Assembly (NCBI GenBank): GCA_030040415.1
Contig: JASHTT010000608.1
Location: 1 to 9,109 of the forward strand
Origin: Streptosporangiaceae bacterium
GTDB taxonomy: Bacteria; Actinomycetota; Actinomycetes; Streptosporangiales; Streptosporangiaceae
DNA: 9,109 nucleotides
Direction of reading: 5' to 3'
Shown: piece after piece, positions 1 through 6,879 of the stretch
Position numbering within the stretch: position 1 is the first letter of the stretch
How the letters are laid out: every line of letters starts with the position of its first letter
Notes under the pieces: model-generated
Seen by the model: only the letters and a program-made list of their open reading frames with translations
What the model was told of the DNA's origin: nothing
Databases searched by the model: none
Made by a program: the position numbers and the translations under genes

Positions 1-1140
1 TACGAGGTGCTGATACTCGCCATCGGCGCGATCGCCTCGGCGTTCGCGCCGAACTACGCGTTCCTGCTGGTCTGCCGCGTCATCCTGGGTATCGGCATCG
101 GCGGCGACTACCCCGTGTCGGCCACGATCATGAGCGAGTACTCCGGCAAGCAGTCCCGCGGCCGGATGGTCGGCCTCGTCTTCGCCATGCAAGGCGCGGG
201 CCTCATCATCGGCCCGCTGATCGCCTCTGCGCTGCTTGGCTCACACCTTTCCAGCGACGCCACGTGGCGGATCCTGCTCGGCCTCGGCGCGATCCCCGGC
301 CTCGCGGTCTTCTACCTGCGCCGCCAGATCCACGAGACCCCGCGGTTCGCCATGGCCGGCGGCGCGACACAGGAGGCAGAGGCTGCTATCGCGGCGGCGA
401 CCGGCACTGCCGCCGCGCCTGCGGTCGCACGCGAATCTGCGGCGCGGCATCCGCAAGGTGCCCTGGAGGGGTTTGCGATATTTGCCAGAAACCAGCGCAT
501 GCTGCTCTGGCTGATTGGCACCGCAGGCGCGTGGGCCTTGCTCGACTTCTGCTACTACGGCAATAGCATCTCGGCGCCGGAGATACTCGCGCTGCTCAAC
601 CCCAAGGCGTCAGAGCTGCACAACACGCTGATCGAGCTCGCGATCTTCGCGGTGTTCGCGGTGCCGGGTTACTTTGTCGCGATAGTGCTCCTCGACCGAA
701 CCGGCCGCAAGCGGATACAACTGCTCGGCTTCGCGGCCATGGCCCTGATGTTCCTGGTGATCGGGATCGTCCCGAGCGTCACGGTCAACGCTGCGCCGTT
801 CGTCATCCTGTATGGCATCAGCTACTTTTTCACCGAGTTCGGGCCGAACACGACGACGTTTGTGTATCCGGCGGAGATATTTCCCGTGGAGGTCAGGACG
901 ACTGGCCACGGCATCTCCGCCGGGGCTGGCAAACTGGGCGCGTTCGCAGGTGCGTTCCTGTTCCCAGATTTCCTGGCGTCATCGCTCGGCATCCGCGGAG
1001 CGGAGATCATCGCCGGCTGTGTCGCGGTGGCCGGCCTGCTGCTGACCGCCGCGCTGCTCCCCGAGCCCAAGGGCAAGAGCCTCGAAGAGCTGTCGGCCGA
1101 GGCGCACGCGACCGCACAAGTTAGCTTGGAGCCAGCATGA
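1..1140 (+). CDS. MFS transporter, phosphate:H+ symporter-like (5' truncated by window)
   Basis: Integral-membrane secondary transporter, 379 residues visible; the frame is open to base 1, so the true start and roughly the first two membrane helices lie upstream. The GTG at position 7 is internal to a helix and is not a start. Visible signatures are GGDYPVSATIMSEY (helix 4 region), DRTGRKR at visible residues 232-238 (the repeated MFS loop motif), and FGPNTTTFVYPAEIFP at residues 280-295 followed by RTTGHGISAGAGKLGA. These last motifs match the PHS family (TC 2.A.1.9, Pho84/PHT1-type), so inorganic phosphate import with protons is the best guess; other organic or inorganic anions remain possible. 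A variable Ala-rich cytoplasmic loop (about residues 115-155) separates the two six-helix halves. The stop overlaps the start of the universal stress protein gene (ATGA), indicating co-transcription and probable translational coupling. Family call strong, substrate uncertain. Confidence 0.88.
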   Translation, partial: YEVLILAIGAIASAFAPNYAFLLVCRVILGIGIGGDYPVSATIMSEYSGKQSRGRMVGLVFAMQGAGLIIGPLIASALLGSHLSSDATWRILLGLGAIPGLAVFYLRRQIHETPRFAMAGGATQEAEAAIAAATGTAAAPAVARESAARHPQGALEGFAIFARNQRMLLWLIGTAGAWALLDFCYYGNSISAPEILALLNPKASELHNTLIELAIFAVFAVPGYFVAIVLLDRTGRKRIQLLGFAAMALMFLVIGIVPSVTVNAAPFVILYGISYFFTEFGPNTTTFVYPAEIFPVEVRTTGHGISAGAGKLGAFAGAFLFPDFLASSLGIRGAEIIAGCVAVAGLLLTAALLPEPKGKSLEELSAEAHATAQVSLEPA

Positions 1141-1565
1141 GCTACAAGGTCGTGGTCGGGGTTGACGGATCCGCGCACAGCGCCGCGGCGCTCCGCTTTG
1201 CCCTTGCCGAAGCCGCCAGCCGCCCATCGGGCGAGGTGACGGCGCTGCTGTGCTGGCAGTTGCCGTTCCTGTCGATACCTGGCGCCTTCGACAAGGCTGA
1301 GCTGGAACGGACCTACGAGGAGTTCCTGATCAAGACCGTCAGCGAGATCGCGCCGTCCCCACCCGTGCCGCTCCTGCCACTGGTCGCCCAGGGTGACCCC
1401 ACCGAGTCGCTGATCGTCGCGTCCAGGGATGCCGACCTGCTCGTTCTGGGCATCAGGGGACGCTCGCCGTTCGCCGGCCTGATGCTCGGGTCGGTCAGCC
1501 AGGCCTGTGCCGCGCACGCACAGTGCCCCGTCGTGCTGGTCAAGCGCAGCGACGAGCCCGGCTAG
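1137..1565 (+). CDS. Universal stress protein, UspA family, single domain
   Basis: Cytoplasmic 142-residue protein, the normal length of a single Usp domain. The N-terminus is a beta strand followed by the conserved VGVDGS (D10). The C-terminal half has the ATP-binding pattern G-x2-G-x9-G-S at G105, G108, G118-S119, then the terminal strand PVVLVKR. It therefore belongs to the ATP-binding Usp class, usually linked to survival in hypoxia, starvation or growth arrest; a specific partner cannot be inferred. The ATG overlaps the transporter's TGA by 4 nt and is preceded by GGAG (1128-1131) at 5-nt spacing, which supports this start. Many actinobacterial Usp proteins have two tandem domains; this one does not. 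It may modulate the adjacent transporter, but this rests only on the overlap. Confidence 0.93.
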   Translation: MSYKVVVGVDGSAHSAAALRFALAEAASRPSGEVTALLCWQLPFLSIPGAFDKAELERTYEEFLIKTVSEIAPSPPVPLLPLVAQGDPTESLIVASRDADLLVLGIRGRSPFAGLMLGSVSQACAAHAQCPVVLVKRSDEPG

Positions 1566-1586
1566 GCCTCGGCATGCCGCGTTAGC
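1561..1586. terminator. Candidate bidirectional terminator between convergent genes
   Basis: The perfect 10-bp palindrome CGGCATGCCG (1570-1579) sits in the 16-nt gap between two convergent stop codons. It is flanked by inverted arms GCTA (1561-1564) and TAGC (1583-1586), each overlapping one of the stop codons. The arms are offset by one base from the palindrome centre, so a folded form would have an internal loop. There is no T-run on either side. Being self-complementary, it could act on both strands. Termination is inferred from position and symmetry only. Confidence 0.4.
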
Positions 1587-1998
1587 TGCCCTGTTGTGCC
1601 TGCCTGATCATCTCCCTGAGGTGGTCCTGCTCAGGTACGGACAGGTCGGACCTGATCAGTTCCATCCCGTTCCCCTGGAACGCCCGCGCCACCTGGTCGA
1701 TCACGGCCCCAGAACTCAGCATGACGACAGCCGACGTACCCGGCATGAGGTCGGTCTTGACCGTCTCGATCATCGAGCCGTCGACTGTCTCGTGCTTGAT
1801 CTTGCGCATCAGCGAGGAAACCATCGTTCCCTCGTCGGTCACGTGCTCCTGAACCGTGGGCGCACCGGCGTACTGCGGCCATCGCAGCACCGCGACGTCC
1901 TGCACGTCGATGAGGTCCTGTGCGTCCAGCGCCTTGAGCTTGAGTACGGCCCCGTCGGCCCCCTCGGTTCCCGCGAATCGCCACGCCGTCGTCGGCAT
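1582..1998 (-). CDS. DUF1269-type small protein lacking the glycine-rich membrane segment
   Basis: 138-residue protein of unknown function. The start is ATG at 1998-1996, preceded on the minus strand by AAGGAG with a 7-nt spacer. The frame stays open much further upstream into the GH15 gene, but that is a GC-bias artefact. The N-terminal part (residues 18-40, VLKLKALDAQDLIDVQDVAV) and C-terminal part (PGTSAVVML at 86-94, then DQVARAF, IRSDLS and a charged end) match the start and end of DUF1269 proteins, where a Leu-rich repeat-like strand is followed by 'LID..DAAVV' and later by 'PGTSALF.L'. In typical members of about 160-170 residues a Gly/Ala-rich hydrophobic hairpin lies between them; here a short polar stretch (about 58-82) joins them directly, so a soluble protein is expected. 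It is convergent with the stress protein and divergent from the GH15 gene. Confidence 0.78.
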   Translation of the reverse strand: MPTTAWRFAGTEGADGAVLKLKALDAQDLIDVQDVAVLRWPQYAGAPTVQEHVTDEGTMVSSLMRKIKHETVDGSMIETVKTDLMPGTSAVVMLSSGAVIDQVARAFQGNGMELIRSDLSVPEQDHLREMIRQAQQGS

Positions 1999-2142
1999 CA
2001 GTCCGCTCCTTCCCGGATCAGCCCGCCCATCGCACGTTCCTCCTGTACGTAGGCGCCCGCACCACCCGACCGGGGTGATGTCGGCGCCACGGCCCTGAGC
2101 CATGCTGAGTGCACAACCATGCAAACCTGCCAGGAGGCGACC
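1999..2142. promoter_or_regulatory. Divergent intergenic region with an inverted repeat
   Basis: This 144-nt gap lies between divergently transcribed genes and must hold the promoters of both, unless transcripts start elsewhere. It contains CACCCGACCGGGGTG at 2063-2077, a 5-bp inverted repeat with a 5-nt centre, which can also be read as CCCG-AC-CGGG (2065-2074). This is a plausible operator or hairpin. CCATGC occurs twice, at about 2100 and 2118, which may be chance. I could not identify convincing -35/-10 boxes or a DosR-like palindrome. Confidence 0.35.
2132..2137 (+). promoter_or_regulatory. Ribosome binding site fixing a GTG start
   Basis: AGGAGG lies 5 nt before the GTG at 2143 and is in the ideal position for it. 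The upstream in-frame ATG at 2119 would place this motif inside the coding sequence and has no comparable motif of its own. The GTG start also makes the protein begin with the family-typical short lead into the conserved 'ISDHGLIGD' segment. Confidence 0.75.
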
Positions 2143-4011
2143 GTGGAGCAGTACCCGAACATCAGTGATCACGGGCTCATTGGTGACCTGCAGACGGCTG
2201 CGCTCGTCGCAACCGACGGCACCATCGACTTCTTCTGCTGCCCGCGGTTCGACTCGCCGAGCGTGTTCGCGTCCCTGCTCGACGCGCGCGGCGGAGGCTA
2301 CTTCAAGCTCGGGCCGGCCACGAACGAATACGTGACCAGGCAGCTCTACTTCCCGAACACGGCGATGCTCATCACCAGGTTCATGACCGCCGACGGCGTC
2401 GGCGAGGTGACCGACTTCATGCCGATCATCGAAGGCAAGCCGACCGACAGGCACCGGCTCGTCCGGCACGTCCGGGTGGCCCGCGGATCTATGCAGTTCG
2501 CGGTGGACATCCAGCCTCGGTTCGACTACGGCCGGGTCAAGCACACCGTGGAGTTGTCCGAAAACGGCGCGCTGTTCCGCGCCGAGAACGGCATGGAACT
2601 GACAGTGCACACGTCGGGTAGGCGCTCCGAGGCCGAAGGCGGGGCCAAGGTCGAGCACGCTGGCGACGGGCTCCGGGCCACGTTCACCCTCCGCGAGGGT
2701 CAGGCCGGCGGAATGGTGCTCGAGTCCATGGGCGGCAACCCGCGAGCGATCTCCGTGGCCGAGCTCGACCGGCTGTCCCGTGACACTGCCGCGTTCTGGA
2801 AGGCCTGGCTGAACCGGTCCACCTACACCGGCAGGTGGCGGGAGGTCGTCACCCGCTCCGCGATGACCCTCAAGCTCCTCACCTACAACCCGACCGGCGC
2901 ACCGGTGGCAGCGGCGACCTTCGGCCTGCCCGAGCAGCCCGGCGGAGAGCGCAACTGGGACTACCGCTTCACCTGGATCCGCGACGGGTCGATGTCCCTG
3001 CACGCCCTGCTGGGCCTTGGCTACACCGAGGAAGCCGCCAAGTTCGGCAACTGGCTGCGCGACAGGGCCATGGAGAGCGCAGGGGACGGATCGGGCCCCA
3101 TCAAGATCATGTACCGGGTCGACGGCTCGTCCGACCTGACCGAGGAAATCCTCGATCACTTCGAGGGCTGGCGCGGCGCGAGGCCGGTGCGCATTGGCAA
3201 CGGCGCCGCCGACCAGTTGCAGCTAGACATCTACGGCGAGGCCATGGACGCGATGATGACGGCAGAGAGGTCCGGGCTGCCGATCGCGCACGCTGGCTGG
3301 CTGGCCCTGACCAAACTCATCGACTGGGTCGCCGACAACTGGGACCAGCCAGACGAGGGGGTCTGGGAGACCCGTGGCGGCCGGCAGGACTTCACCTACG
3401 GCCGGTTCCAGTGCTGGGTCGCGATCGACCGGGCGATCAGGCTCGCGGAACGGAACGGCCGCCCTGCCGACATCGCGAAGTGGGCCATCGAGCGCGACCA
3501 CATCTACAACCAGATCATGAAGCGCGGCTGGAACAAGAAGGCGAAGGCATTCACCCAGCACTACGCCACCGATGTGCTCGACTCGTCGCTCTTGCTCATG
3601 CCCATCGCCGGCTTCATCTCGCCGACCGACCCGCTGTGGCTGTCCACCCTCGATGGCATCGACAACGAGCTGGTGTCCGACAGCCTGGTCTACCGGTACA
3701 ACCCGGGCGCCTCACCCGACGGCCTGCACGGTGACGAGGGCACCTTCTCGCTGTGCACGTTCCTGTACGTGGACGCACTGGCCAGGGCAGGCCGACTGGA
3801 CGAGGCGATCCTGACCTTCGAGAAGATGTTCACCTACGGCAACCACCTGGGCCTGTTCTCCGAGGAGATCGGGCCGACGGGCGAGCAGCTCGGCAACTTC
3901 CCGCAGGCGTTCACCCACCTGTCCCTGATCAACGCGGCGATCACGCTCAACCGGCAGCTCGATATGCGGCCGGGCCAGGCCGAGCCGATGCTGGCCGCGG
4001 CGACCCGCTAA
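2143..4011 (+). CDS. Glycoside hydrolase family 15 protein (trehalase/glucoamylase type)
   Basis: Cytoplasmic inverting alpha-glucosidase of 622 residues from the GTG start. It has an N-terminal beta-sandwich domain (about 1-240, opening with ISDHGLIGDLQTAALV) and a C-terminal (alpha/alpha)6 barrel (about 255-610). Conserved barrel motifs are NWDYRFTWIRDG (271-282), RPVRIGNGAADQLQLDIYGE (347-366), DEGVWETRGG (404-413) with E409 the probable general acid, and EEIGPTGEQLGNFPQAF from E574 with an acidic pair that probably includes the general base. No signal peptide is visible, so an intracellular substrate is likely. Actinobacterial members with these motifs include the mycobacterial trehalase, so hydrolysis of trehalose to two glucoses is a good guess; maltosaccharides or dextrin ends are alternatives. 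The gene has its own leader region and is followed by tandem hairpins. Confidence 0.93.
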   Translation: MEQYPNISDHGLIGDLQTAALVATDGTIDFFCCPRFDSPSVFASLLDARGGGYFKLGPATNEYVTRQLYFPNTAMLITRFMTADGVGEVTDFMPIIEGKPTDRHRLVRHVRVARGSMQFAVDIQPRFDYGRVKHTVELSENGALFRAENGMELTVHTSGRRSEAEGGAKVEHAGDGLRATFTLREGQAGGMVLESMGGNPRAISVAELDRLSRDTAAFWKAWLNRSTYTGRWREVVTRSAMTLKLLTYNPTGAPVAAATFGLPEQPGGERNWDYRFTWIRDGSMSLHALLGLGYTEEAAKFGNWLRDRAMESAGDGSGPIKIMYRVDGSSDLTEEILDHFEGWRGARPVRIGNGAADQLQLDIYGEAMDAMMTAERSGLPIAHAGWLALTKLIDWVADNWDQPDEGVWETRGGRQDFTYGRFQCWVAIDRAIRLAERNGRPADIAKWAIERDHIYNQIMKRGWNKKAKAFTQHYATDVLDSSLLLMPIAGFISPTDPLWLSTLDGIDNELVSDSLVYRYNPGASPDGLHGDEGTFSLCTFLYVDALARAGRLDEAILTFEKMFTYGNHLGLFSEEIGPTGEQLGNFPQAFTHLSLINAAITLNRQLDMRPGQAEPMLAAATR

Positions 4012-4027
4012 CCGGCAAATCACCCGC

Positions 4028-4055
4028 ACCGGATGAGCCGGTCGGCGGCCCGCCG
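4028..4055 (+). terminator. Tandem hairpins after the GH15 gene
   Basis: Two adjacent perfect inverted repeats start 17 nt after the stop codon: ACCGG-ATGAG-CCGGT (4028-4042) and CGGCG-GCC-CGCCG (4043-4055). Both are GC-only or nearly so, with no following T-tract, as is common for actinobacterial terminators. They could end the GH15 transcript or attenuate read-through into the small-protein/cyd genes. An ATG at 4033 lies within the first loop and is not used as a start in this annotation. Confidence 0.45.
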
Positions 4056-4095
4056 GGGAACTCTCGATCCAAGCCACGATTCGAGGAAGGACACG

Positions 4096-4377
4096 ATGAG
4101 AGACGTCCAGAACGTTGCGCCCGCTTTCCAGCTGAACAAGACGCCGATGATCATCGGCGCGGCGCTGATCGGAGCCGGCGGCATGGTCGGCCTGGCCGGC
4201 CTCATAGTCGGCGGGGCCGCGATGGCGTCCGCCACTCGCCAGTGGTTCCGCGAGCTCGAGGTACCGCCGAGCGAGGTGGTGAAGCAGAAGTGGGGCGCGA
4301 CGAAGGCGGCGACCACCGCGGGCGCGACCGCCTGGCAGCAGCACAACGGCGCGCACGCGCACCGGACGCACGCCTAA
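4096..4377 (+). CDS. Small glycine-zipper membrane protein upstream of cydA, unknown function
   Basis: 93-residue protein that I do not assign to a named family. The ATG at 4096 is preceded by GAGGAAGG (4083-4090) with a 5-nt spacer, which favours it over the ATG at 4033. Residues 1-15 are polar. Residues about 17-46 form a long hydrophobic Gly/Ala stretch (TPMIIGAALIGAGGMVGLAG and onward) with glycines at four-residue spacing (G28/G32, G35/G39), giving one long or two short membrane helices. It is followed by RQWFRELEVPPSEVVKQKW, an amphipathic segment, and a His-rich tail (HNGAHAHRTHA). Similar short 'hydrophobic helix plus W...PPSE..KQKW' proteins are, as I recall, seen in other actinobacteria as conserved hypotheticals. 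Its stop is 11 nt before cydA, so the two are probably co-transcribed. A role in assembling or stabilising the oxidase, by analogy with CydX, is speculation; it is longer than and not similar to CydX. Confidence 0.75.
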   Translation: MRDVQNVAPAFQLNKTPMIIGAALIGAGGMVGLAGLIVGGAAMASATRQWFRELEVPPSEVVKQKWGATKAATTAGATAWQQHNGAHAHRTHA

Positions 4378-4388
4378 CTGCTGAATAG

Positions 4389-5777
4389 ATGCGGGAAGAC
4401 CTCGCCAGGTGGCAGTTCGCCTTCACCTCTATCAACCACTTCCTGTTCGTCCCCGTCACGATCGGGCTCGCCCTGCTGACGGCACTCCTCCAGACGGCCT
4501 GGCACCGTCGGCAGGAACCTGAGTACCTGAGGCTGACCAGGTTCTTCGGCACGCTGCTCGTCATCAACGTCGCCATCGGCGTGGTGACGGGCATCGTGCA
4601 GGAGTTCGAGTTCGGGATGAACTGGTCGGCCTACTCGAGGCTGGTCGGCAACATATTCGGCGCGCCGCTGGCGATGGAGGGACTGGCGGCGTTCTTCCTG
4701 GAGTCGACATTTCTCGGCCTGTGGCTGTTCGGCTGGGACAAGCTGTCGCGCCGCGTGCACCTGGCGACGATCTGGCTGGTGGCATTCGGCTCCGCGTTGT
4801 CGGCGGCCTTCATCCTGGCCGCGAACTCCTGGATGCAGCACCCGGTCGGCTACATCCGCAACCCGAAGACGCACGCGCCACAGCTCAACGACATCTGGGC
4901 GCTGTTCACCAACCCCGTGTTCGTCTGGAGCTACGCCAAGGTCATACTCGCGGCCATCACGACCGGCGCCGCGGTGATGCTCGCGGTGTCCGCATGGCAG
5001 CTGCGGCATGGCGCTCATCGGGAAACCTTCGGCAGGTCGGCTCGGCTCTCCCTGGCCATCCTGGTCCCGGCGATCTTGCTCGCCATGTCCGTGGGCGACG
5101 AACTCGGCGTAATCGAGGCCAGGTACCAGCCCATGAAGATCGCCGCCGCCGAAGCGCAGTGGACCACCTGCCAGCCGTGCTCGTTCTCGCTGTTCCAGAT
5201 CGGCGGCGGCAACGACGACCACACCCCGATTCAGATCCTGGAGATCCCGCACCTGCTATCGCTGCTGGCCACCAACCACTGGAACGGCAAGGTGATCGGC
5301 ATGTCGGTGCTGCAGCACCAGTACGTCGCCAGGTACGGGCCCGGTTACTACGTGCCGAACGTGTTCATCCAGTACTGGGCCATGCGGGTAATGGCGTACC
5401 TGGCCATCATCGTGCTCTTCGTGGGTCTGTGGGGACTGTGGCTGATGCGACGCAGGAGGTTGGAACGTACCAGGCGATTCCTCTGGGCGGCCCAGTGGAT
5501 GGTTATCCTGCCGTTCCTGATCAACACTGCCGGCTGGCTGCTGACCGAGTCCGGCCGTCAGCCGTGGATCGTGCAAGGCATCATGCTCACGAAGAACGGG
5601 TTGTCCCCGTCGGTCTCGACCCCTTACCTGTGGATCAGCGTCATCGGCTTCTTCCTGCTTTACGGCACGCTGGGCACGATCGACCTGATCCTGATGATGC
5701 GCTACGCGCGGAAGGAGCTTGCCGACGAGCCGGTGCCCGCCGGTGCAGACGATCCAATACCGGCTGTGCACTACTGA
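4389..5777 (+). CDS. cydA: Cytochrome bd-type ubiquinol/menaquinol oxidase subunit I, variant haem b558 site
   Basis: Membrane subunit of the terminal oxidase that passes quinol electrons to oxygen; 462 residues with about nine helices. The N-terminus REDLARWQFAFTSINHF carries the expected R7 and H17 (E. coli H19). Also present are MEGLAAFFLE (E97, E105; E. coli E99, E107), NSWMQHPVG, the quinol-loop pair K250/E255 (E. coli K252/E257), R333/M335 (E. coli R391/M393) and E387 in ESGRQPW (E. coli E445). An ungapped match from WMQ to VSAW puts K184 where E. coli and mycobacterial CydA have the haem b558 ligand H186. The Q-loop is short, without the E. coli-type insertion, and has C261-Q-P-C264. 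No Shine-Dalgarno motif precedes the ATG, so translation may be coupled to the small protein ending 11 nt upstream. cydB follows after 9 nt. Confidence 0.95.
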   Translation: MREDLARWQFAFTSINHFLFVPVTIGLALLTALLQTAWHRRQEPEYLRLTRFFGTLLVINVAIGVVTGIVQEFEFGMNWSAYSRLVGNIFGAPLAMEGLAAFFLESTFLGLWLFGWDKLSRRVHLATIWLVAFGSALSAAFILAANSWMQHPVGYIRNPKTHAPQLNDIWALFTNPVFVWSYAKVILAAITTGAAVMLAVSAWQLRHGAHRETFGRSARLSLAILVPAILLAMSVGDELGVIEARYQPMKIAAAEAQWTTCQPCSFSLFQIGGGNDDHTPIQILEIPHLLSLLATNHWNGKVIGMSVLQHQYVARYGPGYYVPNVFIQYWAMRVMAYLAIIVLFVGLWGLWLMRRRRLERTRRFLWAAQWMVILPFLINTAGWLLTESGRQPWIVQGIMLTKNGLSPSVSTPYLWISVIGFFLLYGTLGTIDLILMMRYARKELADEPVPAGADDPIPAVHY

Positions 5778-5786
5778 GGCGCTGCC

Positions 5787-6875
5787 ATGGCATTCGTCCC
5801 GTTCTGGTTTGTCCTCATAGCGATCCTGTGGACCGGATTCTTCGTGCTCGAGGGCTTCGACATGGGCGTCGGTATGCTGCACGAGATCATCGGCAAGGAC
5901 GAGGCCGGCAAGCGTGCCGTCATCAACACGATCGGGCCGCTGTGGGACGGCAACGAAGTTTGGCTCATCGTCGCGGGCGCGTCCATGTTCGCCGCGTTCC
6001 CCGGGTGGTACGCGACCTTGTTCTCCGGCTTCTATCTCGCCCTGCTGCTACTGCTGGCCGCGCTCATCGTGCGCGGCGTGTCCTTCGAGTACCGCGGCAA
6101 AAGCCCGGCGCAACGCTGGCGCGGCAACTGGAGCCGCCTGCTGGTCATCGCGAGCCTGCTGGCTCCGCTACTGATCGGCGTGGCACTCGGCGACATGCTG
6201 CACGGCCTGCCGATCGGCGCTGACCATGAGTACACAGGCAGCTTCTGGGACCTCCTGCAGCCCTACGGGATCCTGACCGGGGTCACGCTGGTAGCGATCT
6301 GCGTGCTGCACGGGTCTACGTTCGTCGCCCTGAAGACCTCGGGCGTGCTACGGGACCGGGCCCGGCGGCTCGCGCGCCGCTCGGCGCCTGTCACGGGGCT
6401 GCTGGTCATCGCGTTCATCGCATGGACCCACGTGACCGCGCACGGTGGCGCGTTCCTCAGCCCCGTCGAGTTCCTGGCGATCGTCGCCGTGCTGGCCGCG
6501 TGGGCGCTGGTCCGCGGTCACGAGGGCTGGGCGTTCGGCGCCACAACCCTCACCATGGCGCTGTGCATCATCACGATCTTCGTCGACCTTTACCCGCGGG
6601 TCATGGTGTCGAGCACAAACCCCGCCTACAGCCTGACCGTACACAACACGGCATCGACGCCGTACTCGCTGAAGGTGATGACGGTGATCGCGCTGGTCCT
6701 GCTGCCGGTCGTGCTCGGCTACCAGGCCTGGACCTACCACGTATTCCGGCGGCGGATCAGCGACAGCGACTTCCGGCCACCGCCACCGAAGCCTGCGACT
6801 CCCCCCGCCGGAGCCGCCCGCAGACCGCGCAGGGCGGGACTGTTCGCGAGAGCGCAGCGCGGAAGCCGCGGCTGA
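5787..6875 (+). CDS. cydB: Cytochrome bd-type oxidase subunit II
   Basis: Second membrane subunit of the bd oxidase, 362 residues with about eight helices; it binds no b/d haem itself but completes the heterodimer and proton path. Recognised by the N-terminal FWFVLIAILWTGFFVLEGFD, the conserved LWDGNEVWLI (W53-D54-G55-N56; the Asp is the equivalent of E. coli CydB D58), the FPGWYATLFSGFYL helix and RGVSFEYR. After the last helix (ending near YHVFRRR) there is an unusual cytoplasmic tail of about 40 residues rich in Pro, Ala and Arg. ATG at 5787 follows a modest GAGG (5776-5779) overlapping the cydA stop; the genes are 9 nt apart and form one operon. The haem/thiol exporter genes cydDC, which follow cydAB in many actinobacteria, are absent here. 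Confidence 0.95.
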   Translation: MAFVPFWFVLIAILWTGFFVLEGFDMGVGMLHEIIGKDEAGKRAVINTIGPLWDGNEVWLIVAGASMFAAFPGWYATLFSGFYLALLLLLAALIVRGVSFEYRGKSPAQRWRGNWSRLLVIASLLAPLLIGVALGDMLHGLPIGADHEYTGSFWDLLQPYGILTGVTLVAICVLHGSTFVALKTSGVLRDRARRLARRSAPVTGLLVIAFIAWTHVTAHGGAFLSPVEFLAIVAVLAAWALVRGHEGWAFGATTLTMALCIITIFVDLYPRVMVSSTNPAYSLTVHNTASTPYSLKVMTVIALVLLPVVLGYQAWTYHVFRRRISDSDFRPPPPKPATPPAGAARRPRRAGLFARAQRGSRG

Positions 6876-6879
6876 TGCC

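Noticed and set aside
822..1517. 231-codon minus-strand frame across the transporter and stress-protein genes
   Set aside because: Crosses two well-supported genes and has typical shadow composition.
2095..2123. Repeats of CTGAG and CCATGC near the GH15 start
   Set aside because: Five- and six-base repeats at irregular spacing are expected by chance in this stretch.
1999..3159. Upstream extension of the minus-strand frame (525 codons in all) antisense to the GH15 gene
   Set aside because: The part beyond 1998 is Arg/His/Gly-rich antisense shadow of strongly conserved GH15 codons; the real gene starts at 1998 with a good ribosome binding site.
4033..4095. Upstream ATG extending the small membrane protein by 21 residues
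   Set aside because: The ATG sits in a hairpin loop and has no ribosome binding site; the extension is Arg/Ser-rich, whereas ATG 4096 has GAGGAAGG at ideal spacing.
4374..5252. 292-codon minus-strand frame opposite cydA
   Set aside because: Low-complexity Arg/Gln/Glu-rich translation with no family motif; it mirrors the third-position GC bias of cydA.
4721..6223. 500-codon plus-strand frame overlapping cydA and cydB
   Set aside because: Arg/His/Ala-rich translation with no hydrophobic segments; a frame-shifted reading of two certain genes.
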